DNA from: Pseudanabaena sp. lw0831
Lineage (GTDB): Bacteria; Cyanobacteriota; Cyanobacteriia; Pseudanabaenales; Pseudanabaenaceae
Assembly: GCF_016584665.1 (NCBI RefSeq)
Contig: NZ_BBJB01000056.1
Coordinates: 55,599 to 119,598, forward strand
Length of the DNA stretch: 64,000 nt
Reading direction: 5' to 3'
Shown: positions 27,574-35,502 of the stretch, one piece after another
Position numbering within the stretch: position 1 is the stretch's first letter
Layout: the number at the start of each line of letters is the position of its first letter
The notes under the pieces: generated by a model
The model's database searches: none
What the model was told of the DNA's origin: nothing
What the model saw: only the letters and a program-made list of their open reading frames with translations
Program-made: the position numbers and the translations under genes

Positions 27574-27663
27574 TTATATAACCATATCAAAACCGAAAGA
27601 GGGATGGTGGCGCTAAGCACCGCCATCCCTCTTTCGGTTAAACTGAAATGGCGACAGCTATAA
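27574..27663. repeat. ~90-bp hairpin element, GCGACAGCTATAA end
   Basis: Arms 27591-27613 and 27617-27639 pair with two G-T-type positions around TAA. The right end GCGACAGCTATA matches the ends of the 90-bp element at 19979-20068, and the length is almost the same. Confidence 0.65.
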
Positions 27664-27669
27664 TCGCTT

Positions 27670-27773
27670 TAAGTACCTCGGCGTAATTAAAATCCAGATT
27701 CAAAACCTATACCCCCCACTGCGCGGGCGGCATAGGTTTTGGGGTTTTGTGTTTAATTGCGTCTACTTACTTA
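27670..27773. repeat. 104-bp TAAGTA-ended hairpin element (decayed stem)
   Basis: The left end TAAGTACCTCGGCGTAATT and the right end, whose complement reads TAAGTAAGTAGACGCAATT, match the ends of elements at 58706 and 61550. The central stem CAAAACCTAT.../...ATAGGTTTTG has several mismatches. Confidence 0.65.
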
Positions 27774-27831
27774 GAAGGAGTAACGGGGCTTAAAGTTCCC
27801 CATCGCAAGACTATTAAACAGGAGTAACATC

Positions 27832-28455
27832 ATGCCAGTTGTGGCAGTGATCGACTACGACATGGGCAACCTGCACTCAGCCTGCAAAGGTTTAGAGATG
27901 GCAGGCGCAACCCCAATCGTCACCAATGATCCGCAAGAGTTGGCTGATGCCGATGGTATTGTTTTACCAGGGGTAGGAGCATTTGATCCTGCGATGCAGA
28001 AATTGCGGGCAACCAAACTAGAACAACCTATACATGATGCGATCTCTTCGGGCAAGCCATTTTTAGGAATTTGCTTAGGAATGCAAATCCTATTTGAAAG
28101 CAGCGAAGAGGGGCAAGAATCTGGCTTAGGAATCATCAAAGGGCAAGTCAAGCGATTTAGGCACGAGCCAAATCTGACGATCCCGCATATGGGCTGGAAC
28201 CAGCTAGAGCTAAGGCAAGCCAATTGCCCGCTTTGGCAAGACTTGGGGGCTAGTCCTTGGATGTATTTTGTGCATTCCTATTACACTGCACCCGTTGATA
28301 GCTCCGTGACGGCAGCAACAACAACCCATGGCAGCCAAACAGTTACAGTCGCGATCGCCAAAGATAATGTGATGGCTGTGCAATTTCATCCCGAAAAATC
28401 ATCCAATGACGGGATACATTTGCTATCAAATTTCGTCAGAATGATCAGTGCGTAG
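27832..28455 (+). CDS. hisH: Imidazole glycerol phosphate synthase, glutaminase subunit
   Basis: The 207-aa class I glutamine amidotransferase subunit supplies ammonia to HisF for histidine and AICAR synthesis. The nucleophile is in FLGICLGMQILFESSEEG, and the His-Glu pair is in VMAVQFHPEKSS. The N-terminal VAVIDYDMGNLHSACKGLE and PGVGAF motifs are typical. An AGGAG site precedes the ATG at 27832. hisF is not in the window. A DUF2808 gene follows closely. Confidence 0.95.
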   Translation: MPVVAVIDYDMGNLHSACKGLEMAGATPIVTNDPQELADADGIVLPGVGAFDPAMQKLRATKLEQPIHDAISSGKPFLGICLGMQILFESSEEGQESGLGIIKGQVKRFRHEPNLTIPHMGWNQLELRQANCPLWQDLGASPWMYFVHSYYTAPVDSSVTAATTTHGSQTVTVAIAKDNVMAVQFHPEKSSNDGIHLLSNFVRMISA

Positions 28456-28482
28456 CATAATAGTATGTGTCTTGTGAGATTT

Positions 28483-29010
28483 ATGAAGATCCAAATGATC
28501 AAAAAACTGGGTATTGTTTCTTGTCTAGCTGTAGCTTGTGCTGTGGTTTCGCCATCAGTAGTTCGCGCCCAAAATAATGCAGGATTTATTCTGTTTGGCG
28601 GAATAAAAGATAGCGCACTTGACTATTGTCTTGACAATGGCGGTAGTGGTCGTAATGATCGTTATTATTTAGAAGTAAAGCCACAGAAGTTTAAAGTTTC
28701 CGAAGTAATCATTACCTATCCTGAGCATTTCAATGGTAGCTTTGATACTAGTGAAATGAAACTGCGTGTAACTGATCAATGCCGTGGGGGCAAAGATTTG
28801 GAGATTGAATCGGCTACTTGGGATAAAGAAACTCGCCGCATTACGATCATCCCTAAAGAGGAAATCCCCTCCAAAACAGCAATTCGAGCCGTGCTATCCA
28901 ACGTCCGAAATCCCGACTATAGCGGTTTCTATCAGCTTGATGGTAGAGTCATGCGTGCTGACATCCCCGTACCTCAATATATTGGCTCATGGGTAATCAC
29001 CCTCGACTAA
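28483..29010 (+). CDS. DUF2808 secreted protein
   Basis: The protein has a signal peptide (MIKKLGIVSCLAVACAVVSPSVVRAQ) and a mature domain with YYLEVKPQKFKVSEVIITYPEHFNGSFD, then TRRITIIPKEEIPSKTAIRAVLSNVRNPDYSGFYQLDG, the pattern of the cyanobacterial DUF2808 family. Such proteins are periplasmic or outer-membrane associated, and their function is unknown. Starts at 28465, 28483 or 28495 are possible; the signal peptide is preserved in each. A perfect terminator follows one base after the stop. Confidence 0.75.
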   Translation: MKIQMIKKLGIVSCLAVACAVVSPSVVRAQNNAGFILFGGIKDSALDYCLDNGGSGRNDRYYLEVKPQKFKVSEVIITYPEHFNGSFDTSEMKLRVTDQCRGGKDLEIESATWDKETRRITIIPKEEIPSKTAIRAVLSNVRNPDYSGFYQLDGRVMRADIPVPQYIGSWVITLD

Positions 29011-29045
29011 AACTATAAAGGCTCGCAACGCGAGCCTTTATAGTT
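29011..29045 (+). terminator. Perfect 16-bp terminator stem
   Basis: Arms 29011-29026 and 29030-29045 pair exactly around AAC, with the core GGCTCGC. Confidence 0.85.
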
Positions 29046-29054
29046 AGGTGGTTC

Positions 29055-29161
29055 TTACAGCGCTTTGCGCTGAAACCAGAACCAAGAGTTTTGTTAAAAG
29101 TGCTGCAAAACAGTACTTTTAACAAAACTCTTGTGGTTATTTTGATTACAAATTGCTGTAA
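29055..29161. repeat. 107-bp hairpin element, copy 1
   Basis: The ends TTACAGC and GCTGTAA enclose a long stem (29083-29105 with 29111-29133). Its reverse complement aligns without gaps over all 107 positions with the element at 32399-32505. The stem arms differ between the copies but remain complementary. Confidence 0.85.
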
Positions 29162-29176
29162 ATTTCATACTTGAAA

Positions 29177-29962
29177 ATGAATATTCTTATTAGTAATGAT
29201 GATGGCATTTATGCAGCGGGGGTAAGAGCGCTAGCCGAGGCACTTAGTGATACTGAGCATCGGATTACGGTTGTCTGTCCAGATCGTGAGCGATCGGCAA
29301 CAGGACATGCGCTAACTTTGCAAGAGCCTTTACGAGTTGATCAAATTTCTGGTGTTTATCCTGCGGGAATTGAAGCTTGGGCTTGTTCGGGTACGCCTTC
29401 GGATACGGTGAAATTAGCACTTGATGCATTACTAGGCGATCGCCCAGATCTAGTTTTATCAGGAATTAATCGCGGCGCAAATTTGGGAACGGATGTTTTG
29501 TACTCTGGTACTGTATCGGCGGCGATGGAGGGAGTACTAGAAGGCTTACCTAGTATTGCCTTTAGTTTGGCTAGTTTCACACATCCAGACTTTAGTGCTG
29601 CTGCCAATTTTGCCAAAAAAATAGTCAAGATGATCGCAACTTATCCTCTCAAAGAAGCAATTCTACTTAATGTAAATATCCCTGCAATTCCCGAAGCAGA
29701 TATTTGCGGAGCTGTAGTCACTCGTTTAGGGATTCGTCGCTATAAGGATCTATTTGAGAAGCGCATCGATCCGCGTGGCAAAACATACTACTGGCTATCT
29801 GGTGTAGTCGTTGAAGAAGAAGCGGAAGCAGATACAGATATTCAAGCGATTCGAGATAATTACGTGACGATTACGCCGCTTAAGTATGATTTAACTCTCT
29901 CTTCGGCGATGCCATTTTTGCAAACATGGACAGAAAAATTAACTACTTTGTCATCTTTCTAA
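29177..29962 (+). CDS. surE: 5'/3'-nucleotidase SurE
   Basis: The 261-aa protein begins [15 protein letters not shown], with the metal-binding Asp pair at residues 8-9. [14 protein letters not shown] and [25 protein letters not shown] provide the remaining Ser and Asn ligands. SurE dephosphorylates nucleoside 5'- and 3'-monophosphates and helps stationary-phase survival. ATG 29177 starts directly at the family N-terminus. It is convergent with the LD-carboxypeptidase gene across a shared terminator. Confidence 0.95.
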   Translation: MNILISNDDGIYAAGVRALAEALSDTEHRITVVCPDRERSATGHALTLQEPLRVDQISGVYPAGIEAWACSGTPSDTVKLALDALLGDRPDLVLSGINRGANLGTDVLYSGTVSAAMEGVLEGLPSIAFSLASFTHPDFSAAANFAKKIVKMIATYPLKEAILLNVNIPAIPEADICGAVVTRLGIRRYKDLFEKRIDPRGKTYYWLSGVVVEEEAEADTDIQAIRDNYVTITPLKYDLTLSSAMPFLQTWTEKLTTLSSF

Positions 29963-29965
29963 AAC

Positions 29966-30002
29966 AAAGTGAGTGTTTGCGCGAAGCGCAAACACTCACT
30001 TT
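29966..30002. terminator. Bidirectional terminator between surE and LD-carboxypeptidase
   Basis: A perfect 17-bp stem (29966-29982 with 29986-30002), triloop GAA. The minus-strand stop codon at 29996-29998 lies inside an arm. Confidence 0.9.
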
Positions 30003-30907
30003 TTGATTGATCGTGAGAAGGATAACGTTCCATTATCGGCATCAATTTCAGCGATACAACCAACAGGTAAGGGAGCATTTTCGCCATCATGTCCGAATGG
30101 CAAATGCATCACAATCGGAATCCCTAAATTAGTCAGCCGATCGCGCCATACTTCTTCCATTGTAAAACTGAGAGTAGAAACTTCCGATTGACTAAAACGC
30201 CCGATCGCAATCCCTTTTAATTTTTGTAAATGTCCCGACCAACGCCAATGGGTTAACATGCGATCTACCCGATAAGGAGCTTCGGATACATCCTCGATCG
30301 CTAAAATTACATTTTCCAAATCAGGACAAAGATCTGTGCCGATGATATGCGTTGCGAGAGTTAAGTTTGCAGGTAAGAGAACACCTGTTGCTTGACCATT
30401 ATTCCAGCCTTCCCCTGATAATGCGATCACATTAACTTTTCCTTCGAGCCAATCAAATAATTGCTGTTGAGATCGCGCTGGTTCATTGCCTAATGTGGTG
30501 ATGACTGGTGCATGTAAGCCACCAATTCCCTTGTGTTTCGCTAAACCCCAGAGTAAAGCCGTAATATCAGAAAAACCAATTAACCATTTAGGGCGATCGC
30601 TAAGCTCTTGCCAATCAAGTTTTTCGAGTAGCCGCATTGAGCCATAGCCTCCCCGCGCACAGGCGATCGCGACACAGTCAGGATCGTTCCATGCCTCGAT
30701 AAATTGCTGACAGCGATGCTCGTCGGTTCCAGCCAGATAGCCCCAAGGCTGACTAAGATCATCAGGTATGGTCAATTCATAACCGCGATCGCGCCAGATT
30801 TTTAGTCCTTGCTCAAAGCGTTCCCTTTCGCGTAATGCACCACTAGGAGCAATGACGCGCACTTTTTGAGAAGGTGTAATAATCGATGGGAATTTGGTTG
30901 GCTGCAT
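29996..30907 (-). CDS. LD-carboxypeptidase (peptidase family S66)
   Basis: The 303-aa protein matches murein LD-carboxypeptidases (LdcA), which remove the terminal D-Ala from tetrapeptides during peptidoglycan recycling. The serine is in CARGGYGSMRLLEKLDW, the glutamate in VILAIEDVSEAPYRVDRML and the histidine in MHLPFGHDGENAPLPVG, giving the Ser-Glu-His triad in the usual order. The N-terminal VRVIAPSGALRERERFEQGLK is typical. No signal peptide is seen, as expected for a cytoplasmic recycling enzyme. Confidence 0.92.
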   Translation of the reverse strand: MQPTKFPSIITPSQKVRVIAPSGALRERERFEQGLKIWRDRGYELTIPDDLSQPWGYLAGTDEHRCQQFIEAWNDPDCVAIACARGGYGSMRLLEKLDWQELSDRPKWLIGFSDITALLWGLAKHKGIGGLHAPVITTLGNEPARSQQQLFDWLEGKVNVIALSGEGWNNGQATGVLLPANLTLATHIIGTDLCPDLENVILAIEDVSEAPYRVDRMLTHWRWSGHLQKLKGIAIGRFSQSEVSTLSFTMEEVWRDRLTNLGIPIVMHLPFGHDGENAPLPVGCIAEIDADNGTLSFSRSIKK

Positions 30908-30930
30908 AGTTGATTTCGATTAAGAGAAAC

Positions 30931-30983
30931 ACAAAATATTTGTTAAATATGCTGCAATGCAGCATATTTAACAAATATTTTGT
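30931..30983. repeat. Perfect 25-bp hairpin
   Basis: Arms 30931-30955 and 30959-30983 pair exactly around AAT. The A/T-rich stem has a GCTGC apex like the hairpin at 17275-17306. Confidence 0.85.
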
Positions 30984-30986
30984 TTG

Positions 30987-31017
30987 CCAAAAAGCCTCGC
31001 TAAGCGAGGCTTTTTGG
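30987..31017 (-). terminator. Terminator of mscS-like gene
   Basis: A 14-bp stem (30987-31000 with 31004-31017), core GCCTCGC and triloop TAA, the same core as the mazG terminator. It lies just downstream of the minus-strand mscS stop. Confidence 0.85.
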
Positions 31018-31019
31018 GG

Positions 31020-31835
31020 TTAAGACTGACGAATTTGGAAGTGTTGTTGAGGAACAGGGAATCCAGATTCACTAAAGCTTTCGCGAATAACTCGATTGGT
31101 GTCAAAATAGACTTGCCAATAGTGAGCATTGTTGCAGAAAGGACGTACTGCAAGCACTGGTCCCATTGGTGTGAAGTCGATAATTTCAATTACAGGTGCA
31201 GGATTGCTAACCACATTGGGAATGTTACTAATCCGTTCTTGGAGAACTCGCACTGCTTCATTGGAGTTAACAGAATGGTCTAGTTGCGCTTGAAGGTCAA
31301 CGCGACGATATGGATTTGTAGAAAAGTTTTGAATATTGTCAGAGAAAAGTTTGTTGTTACCGACAAATGTACGAACGTTATCAGGTGTATCGATGGTCGT
31401 TACAAACAAGCCAATTTCTACAACTGTGCCTGTAGTACCCCCAGCAGAGATAAAATCGCCAACTTGAAATGGACGTAAAACAATCAGGAAGACACCTGCG
31501 GCGAAGTTAGCTAATAACCCACTCCATGCTGCCCCAATCGCGATACCAGCCGCCGCTAAAAGCGCAGCAAAGGAGGTTGTTTCAACACCAAAGTAACCGA
31601 GAATGGCTACGACTAGAATGATATTGAGTAACACTGAAAGACTAGAAGTTAGATAGCTAATCAGTGTTGCATCAATACGTTGTCTTTTTAGCGTACTGGA
31701 GGTAATGGAGATCGAAAAATCGATCAGTTTGCGCCCAATAAACCAGAGGATTATCGCGGCAATAACTTTAAATGCTGCTCCAGCAAGCAAATTTAAGTTA
31801 GTTGCAATAAAAGTTTGAATAGTTGCTGAATCCAT
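31020..31835 (-). CDS. mscS: MscS-family mechanosensitive channel
   Basis: The 271-aa protein resembles small MscS: three N-terminal helices, with the third, pore-lining helix visible as FAALLAAAGIAIGAAWSGLLANFAAGVFLIVLRPFQVGDFI (small-residue packing followed by the family's RPF-x-VGD-x-I), then the beta domain (GTVVEIGLFVTTIDTPDNVRTFVGNNKLFSDNIQNFS) and the C-terminal ferredoxin-like part. It opens under membrane tension to release solutes. I prefer ATG 31835 over the ATG at 32006, because the longer form would overlap the divergent gene. An mscL gene lies 0.7 kb away. Confidence 0.9.
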   Translation of the reverse strand: MDSATIQTFIATNLNLLAGAAFKVIAAIILWFIGRKLIDFSISITSSTLKRQRIDATLISYLTSSLSVLLNIILVVAILGYFGVETTSFAALLAAAGIAIGAAWSGLLANFAAGVFLIVLRPFQVGDFISAGGTTGTVVEIGLFVTTIDTPDNVRTFVGNNKLFSDNIQNFSTNPYRRVDLQAQLDHSVNSNEAVRVLQERISNIPNVVSNPAPVIEIIDFTPMGPVLAVRPFCNNAHYWQVYFDTNRVIRESFSESGFPVPQQHFQIRQS

Positions 31836-31958
31836 CGGAGTAAAAATTTTCTCCCTTTTGAAGTAGGTGAAGTAAGCAGAATTTACGTCAATAATAATTG
31901 GTGAGCGCACAAATAGCGAACAAAGCGCTAACATCGTCACAGAAGCAAAGGTAAAGTT

Positions 31959-32387
31959 ATGAGCCGTTATTCTAAGCGCGATCGCCAAATCGAGAAGCCA
32001 GAACAAATATCTCGCGATTCGACCAAAGAACGAATTGAAATGTTTTTTTGTTTAATGCCAGTATTTGGGCTGATCCCATCGGCGATCGCCTTGGTGCGAC
32101 AGCGAAGCAGTCGTAAAGTCCGCGATGTTAGTCAAGTGGCGATCGCCTTGATGTTGACTTGGGCGATCGCCTATGGGGCAATGGGTGGAGTACCAACGGA
32201 TGGTGAAACTTTACAAGTTACCGCAGAACTATTGAAAGCAACCTTAAGTTCGGGCTATTTTGCGCTCTGTATGTATTTGATGTATCGCTTGTATCGTCAT
32301 CAGGCGATCTCTTTACCATCGTTAAAGATTTTGGCTGAACTTAACGAATCGAGATCGGTAAAACGGGATCAAAAGCCTGATAATTAA
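31959..32387 (+). CDS. Cyanobacterial membrane protein, unknown
   Basis: The 142-aa protein has a basic, charged N-terminus (SRYSKRDRQIEKPEQISRDSTKERIEM), then three hydrophobic segments (FFCLMPVFGLIPSAIALV, VSQVAIALMLTWAIAYGAM, LSSGYFALCMYLMYRLY) and a polar tail. I do not recognise a functional family. It is divergent from mscS, with a gap of about 123 bases if the shorter MscS start is used. Confidence 0.65.
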   Translation: MSRYSKRDRQIEKPEQISRDSTKERIEMFFCLMPVFGLIPSAIALVRQRSSRKVRDVSQVAIALMLTWAIAYGAMGGVPTDGETLQVTAELLKATLSSGYFALCMYLMYRLYRHQAISLPSLKILAELNESRSVKRDQKPDN

Positions 32388-32398
32388 AATCTGTTTAT

Positions 32399-32505
32399 TT
32401 ATAACAATTTACGATCAAAATACTCATAATCAATTTTTTAAAAGTTGTGCTTTGCAACACTTTTAAAAAATTGATTTGTTCTGGTTTGAGCGTAAAGCGT
32501 TATAA
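32399..32505. repeat. 107-bp hairpin element, copy 2 (inverted relative to copy 1)
   Basis: The ends TTATAAC and GTTATAA flank a long A/T-rich stem. By eye, most of the 107 positions match the reverse complement of 29055-29161, with paired substitutions in the stem. Confidence 0.85.
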
Positions 32506-32566
32506 GTAATGGGCGGCGAGCAACGCCACTCATTAAAACCATGCGTAGTTTGAGGAGATGTATTTT

Positions 32567-32989
32567 ATGGCTTTACAAAATGGTAGACGTGCTGCTGGAG
32601 GTTTTATGAAAGACTTTCAGGACTTTATCATGAAGGGTAATGTGATTGATTTGGCAGTTGCTGTAGTCATTGGTGGCGCTTTTGGCAAAATTGTCACTTC
32701 TTTGATCGAGGACATCATCACCCCTTTGCTCCTGAATCCAGCGCTCCAAGCCGCCAATGTTAAGGATCTTGCTCTGTTGCAAATCAATGGGATTAAATAT
32801 GGTGTGTTTCTTGCCTCAGTGATTAACTTTCTCGTCATCGCTTTTGTAATTTTCTTGATCATTCGTTCTTTTGAGGCGATGAAGCGTAAAGAAGTTAGGG
32901 TGGAAGCTGCGGCTGAAGTCAAGCCTGATCCTCAAGAACGTTTGACATTAGCTGTCGAACGCTTAGCAGAAGTGATGGAATCCAAATAA
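32567..32989 (+). CDS. mscL: Large-conductance mechanosensitive channel
   Basis: The 140-aa MscL has the pore helix MKGNVIDLAVAVVIGGAFGKIVTSLIEDIITP, the periplasmic loop (INGIKYGVFLASVINF), the second helix (LVIAFVIFLIIRSFEAMKRKE) and the C-terminal helical bundle (ERLTLAVERLAEVMESK). It is the last-resort osmotic safety valve. ATG 32567 follows GGAG at a good distance; a codon at 32558 is also in frame. Having mscS and mscL within 1.5 kb suggests a locus for turgor control. Confidence 0.95.
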   Translation: MALQNGRRAAGGFMKDFQDFIMKGNVIDLAVAVVIGGAFGKIVTSLIEDIITPLLLNPALQAANVKDLALLQINGIKYGVFLASVINFLVIAFVIFLIIRSFEAMKRKEVRVEAAAEVKPDPQERLTLAVERLAEVMESK

Positions 32990-33076
32990 AATAAATTCCC
33001 AAATCTGTAAGGTTTCGCCTCTGCGGGGCGAAACCTTACAGATTTGGGCTTGCAATTAATTACGTCTATTTACATA
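32980..33076. repeat. ~97-bp TAAGTA-type hairpin element overlapping mscL stop
   Basis: The perfect 22-bp arms are 32998-33019 and 33027-33048. The right flank, read in complement, is TATGTAAATAGACGTAATTA, matching the ends of the elements at 58706 and 61550. The left ~20 bases match the far end of the 61550 copy and overlap the last codons of mscL. Confidence 0.7.
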
Positions 33077-33077
33077 A

Positions 33078-33110
33078 AATATAAGTGTGTGCAAAGCATA
33101 CACTTATATT
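33078..33110. terminator. Hairpin with 15-bp stem
   Basis: Arms 33078-33092 and 33096-33110 pair with one G-T around AAA and run into TTTTT. It precedes the lipoprotein gene and may terminate mscL transcription. Confidence 0.7.
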
Positions 33111-33144
33111 TTTGAGACAGATACCTCTAGACTGCTCGCATATC

Positions 33145-34164
33145 ATGCCATTTAGACAATTCAGAAATAAAATTCGCTACTCAATATCTGCATCTCTTGT
33201 AATTTTAGGAATTGCTATTGGTCTCAATGCTTGCGTTAGTCCCAATAACGACAAAAAACCTGAAGTGGATAAACCACCTGTCCCTATTTTCCTGTTCATC
33301 CAATCTTCTCCCGATGGCAAGACGATCGAAGGCATTGTCCCATCCGATTTGGTAGAACAGTTCGGCAGTTTAGATCGGGTAATTCAATCGATCCCTGTGG
33401 GCAGTAAATTTGCATTGATGCAGTTTGGTAAACCCCTTGGTATGTTTCAAGTGATTGCAGTGCGTGGTTCAGATGCTTTTGGTGCGATCGCTAGCTTTAA
33501 AGTACAAGCACCAACCGAAAGCGATAAAAATCAACAGACAAAAAGCCTCGATCCTGCAATTTTGCGTCAGCCCAATTTAACAATTGTGGCTAGCGATCGC
33601 ATTAATACGGCAAGCGATCGCACCTACTTTTTTAACTGCCCCAGTAAAATTCAACCCCGTATACTGGAAAAATCGCGTAATTTATTTCTGAAACTTGGTG
33701 CAAATCAAGCGGCAACCTCACAAGTAGCGATCGCCTCATTAGTATGTGCAGATATCGACGGCGACAACCAGCCTGAAATCATTGCAGGTTTACGCCTCGA
33801 CAATCCAATTCGTCCAGCAGGATTTGATCCCCAAGTGTGGAAAGATTTTCTATCTCGATCCGCTCTTGAGCGCCAAGAGTACAGCATGTTAGTAATGTTA
33901 CGGAAATCGGCGAACGGAGATTGGTCACCAGAGCCAATTTTGACCCATACTAGAGCGCTTTCCTACATTAACGATAGCGTAAGTAGTTATGCCCTCTATG
34001 GTATCCAAGAACTCAATGGCGATCGCTACCCCGAAATTATCGTCCAAGAAATTGGTTTAAATTCGCTTGATGTGCGCGTGTTTACACCCAATGTCGATGC
34101 ACAAGGCAAATGGCAATGGCGCAGTTATTACCAAAATCAGCGATCGCTAAATATTGTTCAATAA
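33145..34164 (+). CDS. Putative lipoprotein, cyanobacterial
   Basis: The 339-aa protein has a lipoprotein signal (ISASLVILGIAIGLNACVSPNN) with the lipobox cysteine in L-N-A-C at about residue 31. The mature part includes a VADIDGDNQPEIIAGLR-like segment (VCADIDGDNQPEIIAGLRLDN) and later ELNGDRYPEIIVQEIG, which look like FG-GAP/VCBS-type calcium-binding repeats. ATG 33145 is chosen so that the signal peptide is N-terminal; the frame is open upstream through a hairpin. Function unknown. Confidence 0.7.
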   Translation: MPFRQFRNKIRYSISASLVILGIAIGLNACVSPNNDKKPEVDKPPVPIFLFIQSSPDGKTIEGIVPSDLVEQFGSLDRVIQSIPVGSKFALMQFGKPLGMFQVIAVRGSDAFGAIASFKVQAPTESDKNQQTKSLDPAILRQPNLTIVASDRINTASDRTYFFNCPSKIQPRILEKSRNLFLKLGANQAATSQVAIASLVCADIDGDNQPEIIAGLRLDNPIRPAGFDPQVWKDFLSRSALERQEYSMLVMLRKSANGDWSPEPILTHTRALSYINDSVSSYALYGIQELNGDRYPEIIVQEIGLNSLDVRVFTPNVDAQGKWQWRSYYQNQRSLNIVQ

Positions 34165-34202
34165 AAAAAGTGATGAGGCGCAAAGCGCCTCATCACTTTT
34201 TT
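34164..34202 (+). terminator. Perfect 18-bp terminator stem
   Basis: Arms 34164-34181 and 34185-34202 pair exactly around AAA, ending in T6. It starts at the last base of the lipoprotein stop codon. Confidence 0.92.
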
Positions 34203-34251
34203 GGGTTGTGACGCACATCGCACTATACAGTAAAAAGAAAATCCTTTTGCC

Positions 34252-35499
34252 ATGCACTTAGACAATTCCATCGACTATCCAGTTCTCTACAAGCAAGTAC
34301 GCATTCTTCACACTGATTCATCCTCAGAGATTGCGGAAACTTTTGCCGATGTTTTTGTTGATAGCGATCGCCAAATCCACACTAACTTTGATCAATCCCA
34401 AATTCCTCAGGCAATAAATATTGATGAGCGTTCAGGTATTTTCCTAGGAACTGGGCTGATTGACCTTTACAGCACTAGTAGCGAGCCAGGGCATGAATCT
34501 AGAGAAACGATATCTGAGCTAGTGCAAGCAGCTAAAAATGGCGGGTTTGCCAAGATTGGCATTTTGCCCAATACCCAGCCCGCGATCGATGATATTGCTG
34601 CCCTAGAATTTTGGCGCAATGTGCAGCAAAAACATGGAGATATTCTGCAACCTTGGGGCGCTATTACCAAAGGATTAGAGGGCAAACAACTCACCGATAT
34701 TGCCGAGCTAGCCGAATCCGTAATTGGCTTTACCGATAGCAAACCGATCGCCAATTTACTGCTGGTTCGCCGCGCTATGGAATATATCAAACCACTTGGT
34801 AAAACAATTGCTCTATTTCCTCAAAACCCTGACCTCGCAGGTAGTGGCGTAATTCGTGAAGGTCGATGGTCGCTACAGTATGGAATGACTGGCTATCCCG
34901 CCGCCGCCGAAACCACTGCCCTCGCCGCCTTAATCGAGTTAGTCCGCCTCACCAAAACCCCGACCCATTTCATGCGAATCTCTACCGCTCAGAGTGTGGA
35001 ATTAATTTCTCAAGCTAAAAATGATGGATTACCTGTAACCGCTAGTTCAACTTGGTTACATCTCTGTCACTGCGATCGCGATTTAGAAACCTATGATTCC
35101 AATCTCCGCCTCAGCCCTCCCCTCGGCAGCGAAAGCGATCGCCTAGCTCTAATTGCAGGTGTCAAATCAGGCGCAATTGATAGCATTGCGATCGACCATA
35201 CTCCCTGCGCTTATGAAGAAAAAGTCGTGCCTTTTGAGGTTGCGCCCGTAGGTGCGATCGGCTTAGAGTTTGCCCTCCCCGTCCTCTGGCAAAACTTAGT
35301 TGCAACAGGATTGTTAACTGCTAGTGAGCTTTGGCAAGCTCTTAGCGTTAACCCAGCTAAAATCTTAGGACTCCCTCAACCCAAACTCTCAACTCTTTTC
35401 GAGCCAAGTTTAGAATGGCTAGTTGCGAGTGGTGAGATCTCATCTCAATCGAGAAATAGTAATTATATGGGGCGATCGCTCATCGGCAAAGTTTTATGA
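34252..35499 (+). CDS. Dihydroorotase-like protein lacking metal-binding histidines
   Basis: The 415-aa protein aligns by eye with dihydroorotases of pyrimidine synthesis (GLIDLYSTSSEPGHESRETI, FAKIGILPNTQPAIDD, WGAITKGLEGKQLTDIAEL, SIAIDHTPCAYEEK). In active enzymes the first motif is D-x-H-x-H-L-R-E-P-G; here both histidines are replaced (DLYSTSSEPG). The later HxxH-type positions also differ (FMRISTAQ, TASSTWLHLCH), although the Asp of the TDHAP-like motif remains. It is therefore probably a non-catalytic homologue like PyrC' proteins that support aspartate carbamoyltransferase. No pyrB is in the window. Confidence 0.8.
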   Translation: MHLDNSIDYPVLYKQVRILHTDSSSEIAETFADVFVDSDRQIHTNFDQSQIPQAINIDERSGIFLGTGLIDLYSTSSEPGHESRETISELVQAAKNGGFAKIGILPNTQPAIDDIAALEFWRNVQQKHGDILQPWGAITKGLEGKQLTDIAELAESVIGFTDSKPIANLLLVRRAMEYIKPLGKTIALFPQNPDLAGSGVIREGRWSLQYGMTGYPAAAETTALAALIELVRLTKTPTHFMRISTAQSVELISQAKNDGLPVTASSTWLHLCHCDRDLETYDSNLRLSPPLGSESDRLALIAGVKSGAIDSIAIDHTPCAYEEKVVPFEVAPVGAIGLEFALPVLWQNLVATGLLTASELWQALSVNPAKILGLPQPKLSTLFEPSLEWLVASGEISSQSRNSNYMGRSLIGKVL

Positions 35500-35502
35500 A
35501 AA

